NCBI GenBank assembly: GCA_963833885.1
Contig: CAWHZU010000012.1
Coordinates: 62,001 to 126,000, forward strand
Origin: JASHPR01 sp963833885
Lineage (GTDB): Bacteria > Actinomycetota > Actinomycetes > Streptosporangiales > Streptosporangiaceae
Direction: 5' to 3'
DNA length: 64,000 nucleotides
In this document: piece after piece, positions 40,256 through 49,174 of the stretch
Position numbering within the stretch: position 1 is the stretch's first letter
Layout of the letters: the number at the start of each line of letters is the position of its first letter
The notes under the pieces: generated by a model
Told to the model about the DNA's origin: nothing
Database searches by the model: none
The model's input: only the letters and a program-made list of their open reading frames with translations
Made by a program: the position numbers and the translations under genes

Positions 40256-41248
40256 GTGAACCAAGACATCTCAGACGCTGGCAACTCGCTGATCGAGGGT
40301 GTGACCAAGGCCTGGGACAGGCTCTTGCAACAGATCGACGACATCCTCGGCTGGGTGCCGGGGCCGGTGCCCAGCGTGCGCAGGCCGTCCGCGATGGCCG
40401 ACGGCGAATTGCGCGCCGCGCTGCGCGCCGTCGCCGCCGGCCTGTTCGACGCCACCGGCGCGGCCGGGCGAACCGACGCGGCCGCCATCACCGGCGATGC
40501 CCGCTGGCGGTTCAACCTGCCGACCGTCGTGCATACACAGGTGCCTGCCATGCTCACGGAGGCATCCGATGCGTTCCGGCTCGCGGTGGGCGGCCTTGAT
40601 GACCATGCCTCCCCGGCCGCTATCGGCGCGGTCGGGCGGCTTGCCGATACCGTGGCGCGAACTCGGTGGCTGCTGGAGCCGTCCGAGCCGGCGCAGTGCC
40701 GGGAACGCGGCTACGCCCTGGCCGGGGCGGCGATCGACCGGCTGCGCAGCATCAGCGGCCACGCCGAGGAGATCGATGACAACGGCAGCGACGGTCTGGC
40801 CGATCTGGCCGGCGAGATCGCCGACCGGGCCGCCACCATGGATGCCAGGCTCGCCGAGCTCAGGCAGGCCGACGGCCTCCGGGCGGTGAAGGTGCCCAAG
40901 CGGCGCACGCTGCTGCAGAACTACCTGCCAGCCGGTGCGGAGCCGTTCGCCCTGCTCACCGCCACCGACCCGGGCCCGGCCACCACGCCGTCGGCGCTGT
41001 TCTACTGCGAGCCGGGCGGCGGTGACCCGCTGTGGGACTTCCAGCGGCTGCAGCTCACCCGCGCGTACTGGCTTGCCCAGGCGATCATCCTCTACGCGGG
41101 GATGTGCGAGGCCGCCGCTCCCGTCCTGGGGCGCGGCGGCTGGGCGGAGACCATCTCGGCGGCCGAGCCCAGGTTCCGGCCGCTGTGCGAGGAGGCGGGC
41201 CGGCGATACCGGCTGCGGCTGCGGCGCGGCCTGCACCCGGGCCTCTAA
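40256..41248 (+). CDS. conserved hypothetical protein, mostly helical
   Basis: The 330-residue protein is not recognised. It has no signal peptide or membrane helix. It is Ala-rich and helical from residue 45 to 215 (AAIGAVGRLADTVARTRWLL, then GDGLADLAGEIADRAATMDA-like heptads). A C-terminal domain contains RTLLQNYLPAGAEPFALLTA and QLTRAYWLAQAIILYAGMCE. The GTG start at 40256 is chosen because TATCCT (40243-40248) lies 7 nt upstream, as for other leaderless genes here. Confidence 0.65.
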   Translation: MNQDISDAGNSLIEGVTKAWDRLLQQIDDILGWVPGPVPSVRRPSAMADGELRAALRAVAAGLFDATGAAGRTDAAAITGDARWRFNLPTVVHTQVPAMLTEASDAFRLAVGGLDDHASPAAIGAVGRLADTVARTRWLLEPSEPAQCRERGYALAGAAIDRLRSISGHAEEIDDNGSDGLADLAGEIADRAATMDARLAELRQADGLRAVKVPKRRTLLQNYLPAGAEPFALLTATDPGPATTPSALFYCEPGGGDPLWDFQRLQLTRAYWLAQAIILYAGMCEAAAPVLGRGGWAETISAAEPRFRPLCEEAGRRYRLRLRRGLHPGL

Positions 41249-41325
41249 CCCGGCGGGGCCTGTAATGCAGCCGGAACCTGGCTCGCGGCCGTTGGCAGCG
41301 CGCCGACAGCCGTCAACATCAACCG

Positions 41326-42684
41326 TCAGAGCGAGGGCAGGTACCTGGCCAGTTCGAAATCGGTGACCTGGCGGCGGTACTCCTCCCACTCGGCGCGCTT
41401 GTTCCGCAGGAAGAAGTCGAAGACGTGCTCGCCGAGCGTCTCGGCGACGAGTTCGCTGCCCTCCATGACGTTGCACGCCTCAGACAGGCTCTGCGGCAGC
41501 GGCGCGATGCCGAGCGCGCGGCGCTCGGCCGAGGTCAGCGCCCACACGTCGTCCTCGGCGCCGGGCGGCAGCTCGTAGTCGGCCTCGATTCCCTTCAGCC
41601 CGGCCGCGAGGATCACCGCGAAGGCCAGGTACGGATTGCAGGCCGAGTCGATCGAGCGGAACTCGATCCTGGTGGCGTTGCCCTTCTGCGGCTTGTACAT
41701 GGGCACCCGGACCAGGGCCGACCGGTTGTTGTGCCCCCAGCAGATGTACGCGGGCGCCTCGCCACCGAGCCCCGCGATCCGTTCGTCCCCGCCCCAGAGC
41801 CGCTTGTACGAGTTCACCCATTGATTGCATACGGCGGTGATCTCCGCCGCGTGAGTGAGCAGGCCCGCGATGAACGCCCGGCCGAGCTTGGACAACTGGA
41901 AATCGCCACCAGGCTCGTAGAAGACGTTGCGGTCGCCCTCGAACAGCGACATGTGCGTGTGCATGCCCGAGCCGGGATGCTCGGTGAACGGTTTGGGCAT
42001 GAACGAGGCGTAGACCCCCTGGTCCAGCGCCACCTCCTTCATCGCCAGCCGGAAAGACATCACGTTGTCGGCCGTGGTCAGCGCGTCGGCGTAGCGCAGG
42101 TCGATCTCCTGCTGGCCGGGTGCTCCCTCGTGGTGGCTGAACTCCACCGAGATGCCCATGCTCTCCAGCATGTCGATCGCGCTGCGCCGGAAGTCGTGCG
42201 CGATGCTGTGCGGGGTGTGGTCGAAGTATCCGCCGTTGTCGATCGGCTGCGGCTTGATCCCCGGCTCCGGCCGCTCGCGCAGCAGGAAGAACTCGATCTC
42301 CGGGTGGGTGTAGAAGCTGAACCCGAGATTGGCCGCGCGGCCGAGCGCGCGCTTGAGGACATGGCGCGGGTCGGCGTAGGACGGGCTTCCGTCCGGCATC
42401 AGGATGTCGCAGAACATGCGGCCAACCGCCGCCTCGCCGCGCAGCGGCATCAGCTGGAACGTCGATGGGTCCGGCCTGGCGATCATGTCGGCCTCGTAGA
42501 CCCGGGCAAAGCCCTCGATCGCCGATCCGTCAAACCCGATGCCCTCGGCAAACGCTCCCTCGAGCTCGGCCGGTGCGACCGCCACGGATTTCAGGTAACC
42601 CAGCACGTCGGTGAACCACAACCGGACAAACCGGACGTCACGCTCCTCGAGCGTGCGCAGCACAAACTCTTCCTGCCTATCCAC
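41326..42684 (-). CDS. glnA2: glutamine synthetase-like protein, GlnA2 type
   Basis: The 452-residue protein has GS signatures (GIGFDGSAIEGFARVYEADM, THPEIEFFLL, MPKPFTEHPGSGMHTHMSLF, NNRSALVRVP). It lacks the adenylylation Tyr: the matching segment reads PPGAEDDVWALTS. It would therefore escape GlnE control. This type sits downstream of glnE in many actinobacteria. In Streptomyces a related paralog acts as a gamma-glutamylpolyamine synthetase, so glutamine formation is not assured. The GTG start has CAGACT 6 nt upstream. Confidence 0.9.
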   Translation of the reverse strand: MDRQEEFVLRTLEERDVRFVRLWFTDVLGYLKSVAVAPAELEGAFAEGIGFDGSAIEGFARVYEADMIARPDPSTFQLMPLRGEAAVGRMFCDILMPDGSPSYADPRHVLKRALGRAANLGFSFYTHPEIEFFLLRERPEPGIKPQPIDNGGYFDHTPHSIAHDFRRSAIDMLESMGISVEFSHHEGAPGQQEIDLRYADALTTADNVMSFRLAMKEVALDQGVYASFMPKPFTEHPGSGMHTHMSLFEGDRNVFYEPGGDFQLSKLGRAFIAGLLTHAAEITAVCNQWVNSYKRLWGGDERIAGLGGEAPAYICWGHNNRSALVRVPMYKPQKGNATRIEFRSIDSACNPYLAFAVILAAGLKGIEADYELPPGAEDDVWALTSAERRALGIAPLPQSLSEACNVMEGSELVAETLGEHVFDFFLRNKRAEWEEYRRQVTDFELARYLPSL

Positions 42685-42767
42685 GTCGTCAGTCTGCCCC
42701 GCCCGTGTTTCCGCCGCGTTAACACCCCCACCTCAGAGCCGCTGGCCCAGCCCGCGGCGACGTCGCT

Positions 42768-42847
42768 GTGCTTACATGTACTCGAAAATAAATCGCATGC
42801 CTAGCTATGTTATGCTACACTAATCGAACAAGTATACGGGAGGTGTC
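42768..42847 (+). promoter_or_regulatory. AT-rich promoter region of the HNH gene
   Basis: This 80-bp stretch is far richer in A/T than its surroundings (for example CTCGAAAATAAATCGCATGC and TATGTTATGCTACACTAATC). It ends with the strong ribosome site GGGAGGTGTC before the ATG at 42848. It contains several possible -10 elements (TATGTT, TACACT). The composition suggests a promoter acquired with the gene or a site for nucleoid-associated silencing. Confidence 0.45.
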
Positions 42848-44713
42848 ATGCCCCACAGTCCCGCCAGCGCCAGCGGCGACCAGCCGCCCGCGGAGTTGGG
42901 GCTGACGGCCCAGGACCTGGCCGCCCGGCTGACGGCCGAGGGCGAGCTGACCGCCGAGGACCTTGCCGCGCTGGCCCGGCTCGACGACGCCCCGTGCGCT
43001 GGCGAAGGCCCCTGGGACGACGACGACCCCGCCCCCGGCGCTGGCGACAACCCCTGGGACGACGACCCGGGTGCGGACATTGACCGGTCGCCGCGAGTGG
43101 CCGAGGTGTGGGACGCCGGGTTTATCCACAACGTGCCGGGCGATCCGGGGTACGGGTTTGCCTCCGGTGGCATCCTCGACCGGATGCTGCCGGGCCGGGA
43201 ACTCGCCGCCTTCACCGGCACCGCGCTGGGCGACGGCCTGGGCCGGCTCAGCGACTACGAGCTGATCGGGTTCTTGTGCGCGGCCCGGCGGAACACCTCC
43301 TGGCAGCAGGCCGCCCAGCTGGCCGCGGTCGCGGACCTGGAGCAGCGGCGCGCTAGCGCCGACGGTGCTCCCGGGGAGCATGTCGCCGATGAGGTCGGCG
43401 CCGCGCTGAGGCTCAACCCTCGCGCCGCCGACGGACTGCTGGCTCTGGCCGCCGGGGTGACGCGGCTGTCCCAGGTGCCTGCGGCGCTGGCTGCGGGCGT
43501 GATCGACATGGCCCGGGCGGAGGTGTTCGTCCGCGAACTGCTCCCGCTCGATGACGCACTGGCGGTGCGGGCCGAGGCGATCGTGATGCCGCGCGCCCCC
43601 GACCTGACCACCGGCCAGCTGGCGTACGCGCTGCAGCAAGCCGTCGCGGCCGTGGACCCGGCCGCTGCCGAACGCCGGAAGAAGCGGGCGGAGCAAGACG
43701 CCCGGGTAGAGGTATGGATGGAGCCGGGCCGCGGCACCGCCGCCGTGGCCGGACGCGACCTGCCCGCCGCCGAAGTGATCGCCGCCGACAAGCGGCTGAC
43801 CGCTGCCGCCCGATGGCTCAAGGCCCACGGCGCCAACGGCAACATGGACTGGTTGCGCTCCCGGGCCTACCTCGCCTTCATGAACGGCTACAGCCTCGAT
43901 GCCCTCCTGGCCGGCCTGCTCGCCAACGAAGCAGCTGACCACGACCAGCCCGTCGACAGCAGCGATGAAGCCGCCAGCGCATCCGACGCGCCCACCGACA
44001 ACTCTGTCGCGCAGGCAGCCGACCATGGTGATGGTCACGACACGGGCTGCCCGGCGGACAGCACACGGGTTCCGGCAGATCTTGCCAACCCTGCCGATCC
44101 ACCCGGCCTGGCCGCGCTGGCCGGGGCGGTCAACCTGACCATGCCCGCGTCGGCGTGGCTCGGTCTGTCCGACGTGCCCGGAGAAGCCGGCGGGTTCGGC
44201 GCCCTGGACGCCGGGACGTGTCGTGACCTGACTGCAGCGCTCGCCGCCAACCCCGCCACCCGCTGGTGTGTGACCCTGGTCAGCCAGGACGGGAGGCCCG
44301 TCGCCCACGGCTGCGCCCGCGCTGGCCCAGGCCCGCCGGGCAACGGCGACCCGGCGGCCTGGCTGGCCACGGTGAAGATCACCCCGATCGAAGCCGGCAT
44401 CTGCGAGCACCGGCGGGAATCGGTCGGCTACCAGCCCTCCAACACCCTGCGGCACGTGATCAAGATCCGCAGCCGCCGGTGTGGGTTCCCCGGCTGCCGA
44501 CGACCGGCGGTCGGCTGTGACGACGACCACACCGTCCCCTACGACAAGGGCGGCCGCACCTGCGAGTGCAACCTTCACCCGCTCTGCCGCAGGCATCACC
44601 AGGCGAAGCAGGCACGCGGATGGCGGCTCGACCAGCCCGAACCGGGCACCCTGATCTGGACGCTCCCCAGCGGCCGCCAGTACGCCGTCACCCCCGAGCC
44701 GTATCCGGTGTAG
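42848..44713 (+). CDS. DUF222-HNH endonuclease (13E12-like)
   Basis: The 621-residue protein has an acidic N-terminus, a DUF222 domain (~110-340) and a C-terminal HNH nuclease. The HNH core is RRCGFPGCRRPAVGCDDDHT, then GGRTCECNLHPLCRRHH: two CxxC-like zinc pairs plus the catalytic His. Such genes exist in many copies in actinobacteria and are often mobile. The Asp/Ala-rich linker (~375-425) is variable. It lies alone between the glutamine synthetase and the sigma-factor operon, under its own AT-rich promoter region. Confidence 0.88.
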   Translation: MPHSPASASGDQPPAELGLTAQDLAARLTAEGELTAEDLAALARLDDAPCAGEGPWDDDDPAPGAGDNPWDDDPGADIDRSPRVAEVWDAGFIHNVPGDPGYGFASGGILDRMLPGRELAAFTGTALGDGLGRLSDYELIGFLCAARRNTSWQQAAQLAAVADLEQRRASADGAPGEHVADEVGAALRLNPRAADGLLALAAGVTRLSQVPAALAAGVIDMARAEVFVRELLPLDDALAVRAEAIVMPRAPDLTTGQLAYALQQAVAAVDPAAAERRKKRAEQDARVEVWMEPGRGTAAVAGRDLPAAEVIAADKRLTAAARWLKAHGANGNMDWLRSRAYLAFMNGYSLDALLAGLLANEAADHDQPVDSSDEAASASDAPTDNSVAQAADHGDGHDTGCPADSTRVPADLANPADPPGLAALAGAVNLTMPASAWLGLSDVPGEAGGFGALDAGTCRDLTAALAANPATRWCVTLVSQDGRPVAHGCARAGPGPPGNGDPAAWLATVKITPIEAGICEHRRESVGYQPSNTLRHVIKIRSRRCGFPGCRRPAVGCDDDHTVPYDKGGRTCECNLHPLCRRHHQAKQARGWRLDQPEPGTLIWTLPSGRQYAVTPEPYPV

Positions 44714-44816
44714 CCGCGGGTGCATAGCTGCAGCCCTCGGAGCCGTGCAGGATGATGTAACGCCGACGCGCGTATTGACCACTCACGGGCGTGACAGCGA
44801 ACGAGGGATGCCGCTG

Positions 44817-45395
44817 ATGCGAGCGGAGGACGAGCCGGTCCGGTCGATAGGGACCGACCCCGGGGCGTTCACCGCGTTCTACCGCGCACACGTTGACGAG
44901 GTGACCCGGTTCGTGACCCGCCGGGTGGCGGACCCCCAGCTCGCCGCCGACATGACCGCGGAGGTGTTTCTCGCGGTGATCGAGGCCGCGGCCGGCTACC
45001 GGGGAGCCTTCGGCGGCCCCCGGACTTGGCTGTTCGGGATCGCGCGCAACGTCATCGCGGCCGAGTTCCGCCGCTCCGCCCGGGAACGCCGCGCCGAGCA
45101 GGTGATCGCCGGGCGCAGACTGCTCGATTCCGACGACATCGACCGACTGACGGCGAGGATCGACGCGTCCCGGCGGGTTCGCGAACTGCACGCGGAACTG
45201 AGGGCCCTCCCCGAGAGCGAGCGGGCCGTGCTCGAACTGGTATCGGTCGACGGGCTCACCGTGACCGAGGCCGCCGCGGCGCTGAATATCAAGCCGGTCG
45301 CGGCCCGGGTGCGGCTGCACCGCGCTCGCCGGGCGCTCCGGTCCACCTCGTCGCGCTCGTTTCAGTTCGTCGTCGACACAGAGGTAGCCCCATGA
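44817..45395 (+). CDS. ECF-type RNA polymerase sigma factor
   Basis: The product has 192 residues from the ATG at 44817, which has GAGGG 9 nt upstream. Earlier in-frame starts at 44745 (GTG) and 44808 lack well-spaced sites. Region 2 is FTAFYRAHVDEVTRFVTRRV, then DMTAEVFLAVIEAAAGYRG and PRTWLFGIARNVIAAEFRR. Region 4 is LPESERAVLELVSVDGLTVT, then AAAALNIKPVAARVRLHRAR. Its stop overlaps the next gene (ATGA), beginning a five-gene coupled operon. No zinc anti-sigma factor is present. Confidence 0.88.
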   Translation: MRAEDEPVRSIGTDPGAFTAFYRAHVDEVTRFVTRRVADPQLAADMTAEVFLAVIEAAAGYRGAFGGPRTWLFGIARNVIAAEFRRSARERRAEQVIAGRRLLDSDDIDRLTARIDASRRVRELHAELRALPESERAVLELVSVDGLTVTEAAAALNIKPVAARVRLHRARRALRSTSSRSFQFVVDTEVAP

Positions 45396-46192
45396 ACGTT
45401 GGCGAGGTCCCGCAGCCACGGAGCGGATTCGAGGGCCGGCTCGAGGCCGAGCTGGTCCGGGTGGTCACCGCACGGGCCGCTGCCGCGCCGGGGATGACCG
45501 CGGCCACACCCGGGACGGCGGCCAAGCCCGGCACGGCGGCCAAGCCCGGCACGGCGGTGGTGTGGGCGCGCCCCCCCGGCCCGGTGGAGCGACTGGCCAG
45601 GCGGCTGCTGCGCTCGCCGGGCCTCGCCCGGGCGCTGGTGACCACGCCGTCCCTGCTCCTCCCCTGGCTGATCGCCAGCGTCGTGGTCCTGGCCGCGGGG
45701 GCCATTGCCACCATCGGCACCGGCCAGCCGGTGGTAGCGCTGCTGGCCCCGGCCGTGGCGGCGGCGGGCATCGCCTACGCCTACGGCCCCGGCATCGACC
45801 CGGCCTGGGAGCTGTCGCGCAGCATGGCGGTCAGCGACCGGATGGTGCTGCTGGTCCGCGCGCTGGCCGTGTTCGGCCTCGACGCCGGGCTCGGCCTTGC
45901 CGCGTCGGCGGCGTCGGCCCGCGCTGTGGGAATCACGTTCGGCTGGCTGGTGCCGATGACCGCGCTGTGCGGCCTGGCCCTGGCCGTCGCGACGGTGGCC
46001 CGGTCGGCCAACACGGGCGTAGCCGCCGGCGTGGCCGGCTGGGCGCTCGTGATGCTGGCCGGGCAGGCGTCGAAGGGGCGGTTCACCGCGGCCATCGGCG
46101 ACTCGGCCCTGGTGCTCCCCTACCTCGCGTTCGCGGCCATCTGCGTCGCGATCGTGCTCTTCGCCACCCGGACTCCGAGAGGCACAACATGA
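45392..46192 (+). CDS. membrane protein, possible sigma-factor regulator
   Basis: The 266-residue protein has a cytoplasmic N-terminus of ~85 residues with a PGTAAKPGTAAKPGTA repeat, then about six transmembrane segments (~88-262). Its position directly after the sigma gene, with a 4-nt overlap, is where anti-sigma factors normally lie, but no recognisable anti-sigma motif is present. It could equally be part of the ABC system encoded next, which also overlaps by 4 nt. Confidence 0.7.
   Translation: MNVGEVPQPRSGFEGRLEAELVRVVTARAAAAPGMTAATPGTAAKPGTAAKPGTAVVWARPPGPVERLARRLLRSPGLARALVTTPSLLLPWLIASVVVLAAGAIATIGTGQPVVALLAPAVAAAGIAYAYGPGIDPAWELSRSMAVSDRMVLLVRALAVFGLDAGLGLAASAASARAVGITFGWLVPMTALCGLALAVATVARSANTGVAAGVAGWALVMLAGQASKGRFTAAIGDSALVLPYLAFAAICVAIVLFATRTPRGTT
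45515..45560 (+). repeat. 18-bp in-frame tandem repeat
   Basis: ACGGCGGCCAAGCCCGGC at 45515-45532 is repeated exactly at 45533-45550, followed by a partial third copy. It encodes the TAAKPG units in the cytoplasmic N-terminus of the membrane protein and keeps the frame. Confidence 0.8.
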
Positions 46193-46953
46193 ACGTGGAG
46201 ATCACCGACCTGACCCGGCGGTTCGGCCGTACCCAGGCCGTGGCCAGCGTGGACCTGGACCTGGGTCCTGGGGTGTTCGGGCTGCTGGGGCCCAACGGAG
46301 CGGGCAAGACCTCGCTGCTGCGCATGCTGGCCACGGTGATCCCGCAGTCCTCGGGCACGCTCCGGCTGCTCGGTCGCGACCCCGGCTTCTACCCGCAGCG
46401 GCGGCAGATCCGGCGGCGGCTGGGGTACCTGCCGCAGGACCTCGGTTACTACCCCGGGTTCACGGTGGCCGAGTTCGTCGAGTACTTCGCCTTGCTGAAG
46501 GAGATGCCGCCGAACCGCGTCCCGGCCGCGGTGGCCACCGCGGTGCAGCGCACCGGGCTCGAGGACAAGGCGCGGGCCAAACTGCGCACGCTGTCCGGCG
46601 GCATGCTGCGCCGGGCCGGCATCGCCCAGGCGATCGTCAACGAGCCGGAACTGCTGCTGCTCGACGAGCCCACGGCCGGGCTCGACCCGGAGCAGCGCGT
46701 CACGTTCCGGGCACTGCTGCGAGATCTCGGACAGCGGGCGACCGTGGTGGTCTCCACGCACCTGGTCGAAGACGTCGGCGCGGCCTGCTCCCAGGTCGCG
46801 CTCATGGACCAGGGGAAGATCGTGTTCTGCGGGACCCCGGAGGAGCTGACCGCCCGCGCCGAAGGGACCGATGCTGCGGGCGACGCGCCGCTGGAGCGCG
46901 GATACAGCGCGGTGCTCGCAGCGGCCCGGACCGGGACGGCGGCGCAGTCGTGA
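46189..46953 (+). CDS. ABC transporter ATP-binding protein
   Basis: The 254-residue ATPase has Walker A GPNGAGKTS, Q-loop LPQDLGYYPGF, signature LSGGMLRRAGIAQAI, Walker B LLLLDEPTAGLDP and H-loop VVSTHLVEDV. It belongs to the drug/multidrug (CcmA/NatA-like) exporter class. Its ATG overlaps the preceding stop, and its stop overlaps the permease GTG, each by 4 nt. Confidence 0.9.
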   Translation: MNVEITDLTRRFGRTQAVASVDLDLGPGVFGLLGPNGAGKTSLLRMLATVIPQSSGTLRLLGRDPGFYPQRRQIRRRLGYLPQDLGYYPGFTVAEFVEYFALLKEMPPNRVPAAVATAVQRTGLEDKARAKLRTLSGGMLRRAGIAQAIVNEPELLLLDEPTAGLDPEQRVTFRALLRDLGQRATVVVSTHLVEDVGAACSQVALMDQGKIVFCGTPEELTARAEGTDAAGDAPLERGYSAVLAAARTGTAAQS

Positions 46954-48506
46954 CCACCGCCACGGCGCCCGTGGCGCCCGCGGCCCCGGCCCGGCCATCC
47001 CGGGTATCGCTGCCCGGCCCGGCCCGGCTACTGGGGCTGGAACTGCGCCGCAACATCATGCCGTGGCTGCTGCCGCTGCTGGCCGTGCTGTTCTGGCTCG
47101 TCACCTACCGCCCCGCCATGGCCGACCCGCCGTTCTGGAACGTGCGCAGCGGGATCGTCCAGTCGCACACCCTGCTCGCGTTCGCGCCGCTGCTGGCGGG
47201 CGCTGCGGCCTGGGCGGGGTCGCGAGAGCACCGCCGCGGGATGGCCGACATGGTCGGCATGACCGCGCTGCCACGGTGGGCCGGCCAGCTCGCCGCCTGG
47301 GCCGCGACCACCTGCTGGGCCGAAGCGGCCTACCTGGCCGGCGTGGCCGTTCTGTACGTGGTCACGGCGCACCAGGGCGCCTGGGGCGGCCCGTTGCTGT
47401 GGCCAGTGGCGGTCGGCGCCGCGTTCGTGGCGGCGTCCTGCGCGCTCGGGTTCACCGCCGGGGCGCTGCTTCCCAGCCGGTTCACGGCGCCGGTGGCCGC
47501 GTTCGTTATGTTCCTGGCTCTGGCCGGAGGTGCGTTCGCGCTCCAGGCGAACGTCACGTACGCGCAGATCTGGCCGCTGAACGTGCAGGGCGCGTTCCCG
47601 GGCGACGCCTACGGGATCTTCTATCCGTACTTTCCGGACCTGCCCATCGCCCAGCTGATGTTCCTGGCCGGGCTCGCGGCGGCGGCGCTGGGCGGGCTCG
47701 GCCTGCCGGCCGCGGCGGGCGGGCGCTGGCTGCGCGGCGCCGCGGCGGCCGTGACCGCAGCCGGGCTGGCGGCGGCCGGGACCGGCGTCGTGCTGGCCGG
47801 CACGGCCCGGCTGGAGGAGCACGGGATCGTCATCCCCGCGCTGCACGACGCGGCCAGCAACCGGCCCACCCCGTACACCCCGGTCTGCAGCCACACCGCG
47901 ATTCCGATCTGCCTGCAGCCCGCCTACCGCCCGTTGCTGGCCGACGTGACGGCCGCGCTCGGCCCAGTGCTCAGCCAGGTCGCCGGCCTGCCCGGGGCGC
48001 CGGTGCGGGTCACCCAGGTCGCGGTCACGAGTGTGCACGCCGACCCCAGCAACGGCATCGCACTCGGCGGGCCGGTCATCGGCGGCCGGCCGCCGGTGCT
48101 GTACCTGCCGCTGTCCCGGGTGGCCCTGCCCGGGGAGGGGAGGGCTTCCGCGATCACCGAGAATCTGCGCCAGCAGGACGGGGCGTGGATCCTGAGCCTG
48201 GTGGTCGGCCTGCCCGGCCAGGTCGGCGCGGGGGCCAGCGTCGGCGGGATCAACGTCATGCCGGGCCTGGGCCCGAGGCACTCCGCCCAGGTCGCGGTCG
48301 CCGACGGGCTGGTCAGGGCGCTGGGCCCGGCCCGGCCCGGGCCGCTGAGCGCCCAGCTACCGCACGGGACGTCCTCGGGAGCGCACCAGGAGCTGGCGGC
48401 CGCGCAGCGGTTCGCCGCGCTGCCAGCGGCAGCCCGGCACGCCTGGCTCATGACCCACCTGGCCGCGCTGCGGGCCGGCCGGATCTCGCTCAGCGAGATC
48501 CCGTGA
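46950..48506 (+). CDS. ABC-2-like membrane protein with large external domain
   Basis: The 518-residue protein has six transmembrane segments in residues ~35-275 (IMPWLLPLLAVLFWLVTYRP first). An external ~240-residue Ala/Gly/Pro-rich domain follows, with Cys pairs in VCSHTAIPICLQPA. It pairs with the preceding ATPase as the permease of an exporter. The external domain is not recognised; similar proteins occur in actinobacterial sigma-factor/ABC loci. GTGA overlaps join it to the genes on both sides. Confidence 0.75.
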   Translation: MTTATAPVAPAAPARPSRVSLPGPARLLGLELRRNIMPWLLPLLAVLFWLVTYRPAMADPPFWNVRSGIVQSHTLLAFAPLLAGAAAWAGSREHRRGMADMVGMTALPRWAGQLAAWAATTCWAEAAYLAGVAVLYVVTAHQGAWGGPLLWPVAVGAAFVAASCALGFTAGALLPSRFTAPVAAFVMFLALAGGAFALQANVTYAQIWPLNVQGAFPGDAYGIFYPYFPDLPIAQLMFLAGLAAAALGGLGLPAAAGGRWLRGAAAAVTAAGLAAAGTGVVLAGTARLEEHGIVIPALHDAASNRPTPYTPVCSHTAIPICLQPAYRPLLADVTAALGPVLSQVAGLPGAPVRVTQVAVTSVHADPSNGIALGGPVIGGRPPVLYLPLSRVALPGEGRASAITENLRQQDGAWILSLVVGLPGQVGAGASVGGINVMPGLGPRHSAQVAVADGLVRALGPARPGPLSAQLPHGTSSGAHQELAAAQRFAALPAAARHAWLMTHLAALRAGRISLSEIP

Positions 48507-49174
48507 CCACGGCGGGAGTCGGCCGCCCGGCCCGGCGGGCCCGTCAGGCGGACCCGGCGCCCAGGCGGAGCACCGGATACCGGCTGCCCGGCCTGCGGCT
48601 GGCACGCCTGTATGCGCGCAGCCGCCGGGTGCTGTCCTGCCTGCTCGTGCTGGCCGGCTGCGCGGTCGCGTTGCGGATCGCGCTGCACTGGCTGCCACGC
48701 AGCGGGGTATACGCCGAGCAGATCCCGCTCATCATCGAGGCCGGGGGCGCGGCTGTGATCGGCGTGACCGCGGACAGCCCCTTCGGGGAGCCGGAACGGG
48801 CCACCGGCCGCTGGCTGCCGTACCTGCGCCTGGTCGCCGCGGTGGCTCTCACCGGCGCCGCGTTCGGCGCTCTGGCCGCTGGCTCGGCGTCGCAGCACCT
48901 GGACGGGGGGACGCTGGGCCTGCTCCGCGACCTGGCGGGCTTCACCGGCCTGGCGTTCCTGACCGGCGCGGTGCTCGGCGGCGCCCTGGCCTGGATCGGC
49001 CCGCTCGGCTACCTCGCGGTCACCCTGCCCGCGCTGGCCGGGCACTGGACGACGCCGTGGCTCTGGCCAGCCCGGCCGCCGCACGACCGCGGCGCGGCGA
49101 TCTGCGCCGGGCTGGTCTTCGCCGCAGGGCTGGCGGTGGTCACTGTGCGCGGGGCCCGGGCCTGGTTCCGTTAG
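48503..49174 (+). CDS. membrane protein, last gene of the sigma-factor/ABC operon
   Basis: The 223-residue protein has a basic N-terminus and about five transmembrane segments (~45-215). Its GTG start overlaps the preceding stop by 4 nt, so it is likely a second membrane subunit of the exporter. No family is recognised. Its stop TAG overlaps the stop TAA of the convergent sugar permease gene within the four bases TTAG (49171-49174). Confidence 0.7.
   Translation: MTTAGVGRPARRARQADPAPRRSTGYRLPGLRLARLYARSRRVLSCLLVLAGCAVALRIALHWLPRSGVYAEQIPLIIEAGGAAVIGVTADSPFGEPERATGRWLPYLRLVAAVALTGAAFGALAAGSASQHLDGGTLGLLRDLAGFTGLAFLTGAVLGGALAWIGPLGYLAVTLPALAGHWTTPWLWPARPPHDRGAAICAGLVFAAGLAVVTVRGARAWFR

Noticed and set aside
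42820..42836. Possible LexA (SOS) box upstream of the HNH gene
   Set aside because: Only the left half TCGAAC matches; the right half does not fit GTTCGA, so there is no support for a LexA site.
46871..48502. Extension of the last operon gene upstream to 46871
   Set aside because: It overlaps the permease gene in another frame with shadow-type composition. The GTG at 48503 has the same 4-nt overlap as the other junctions.
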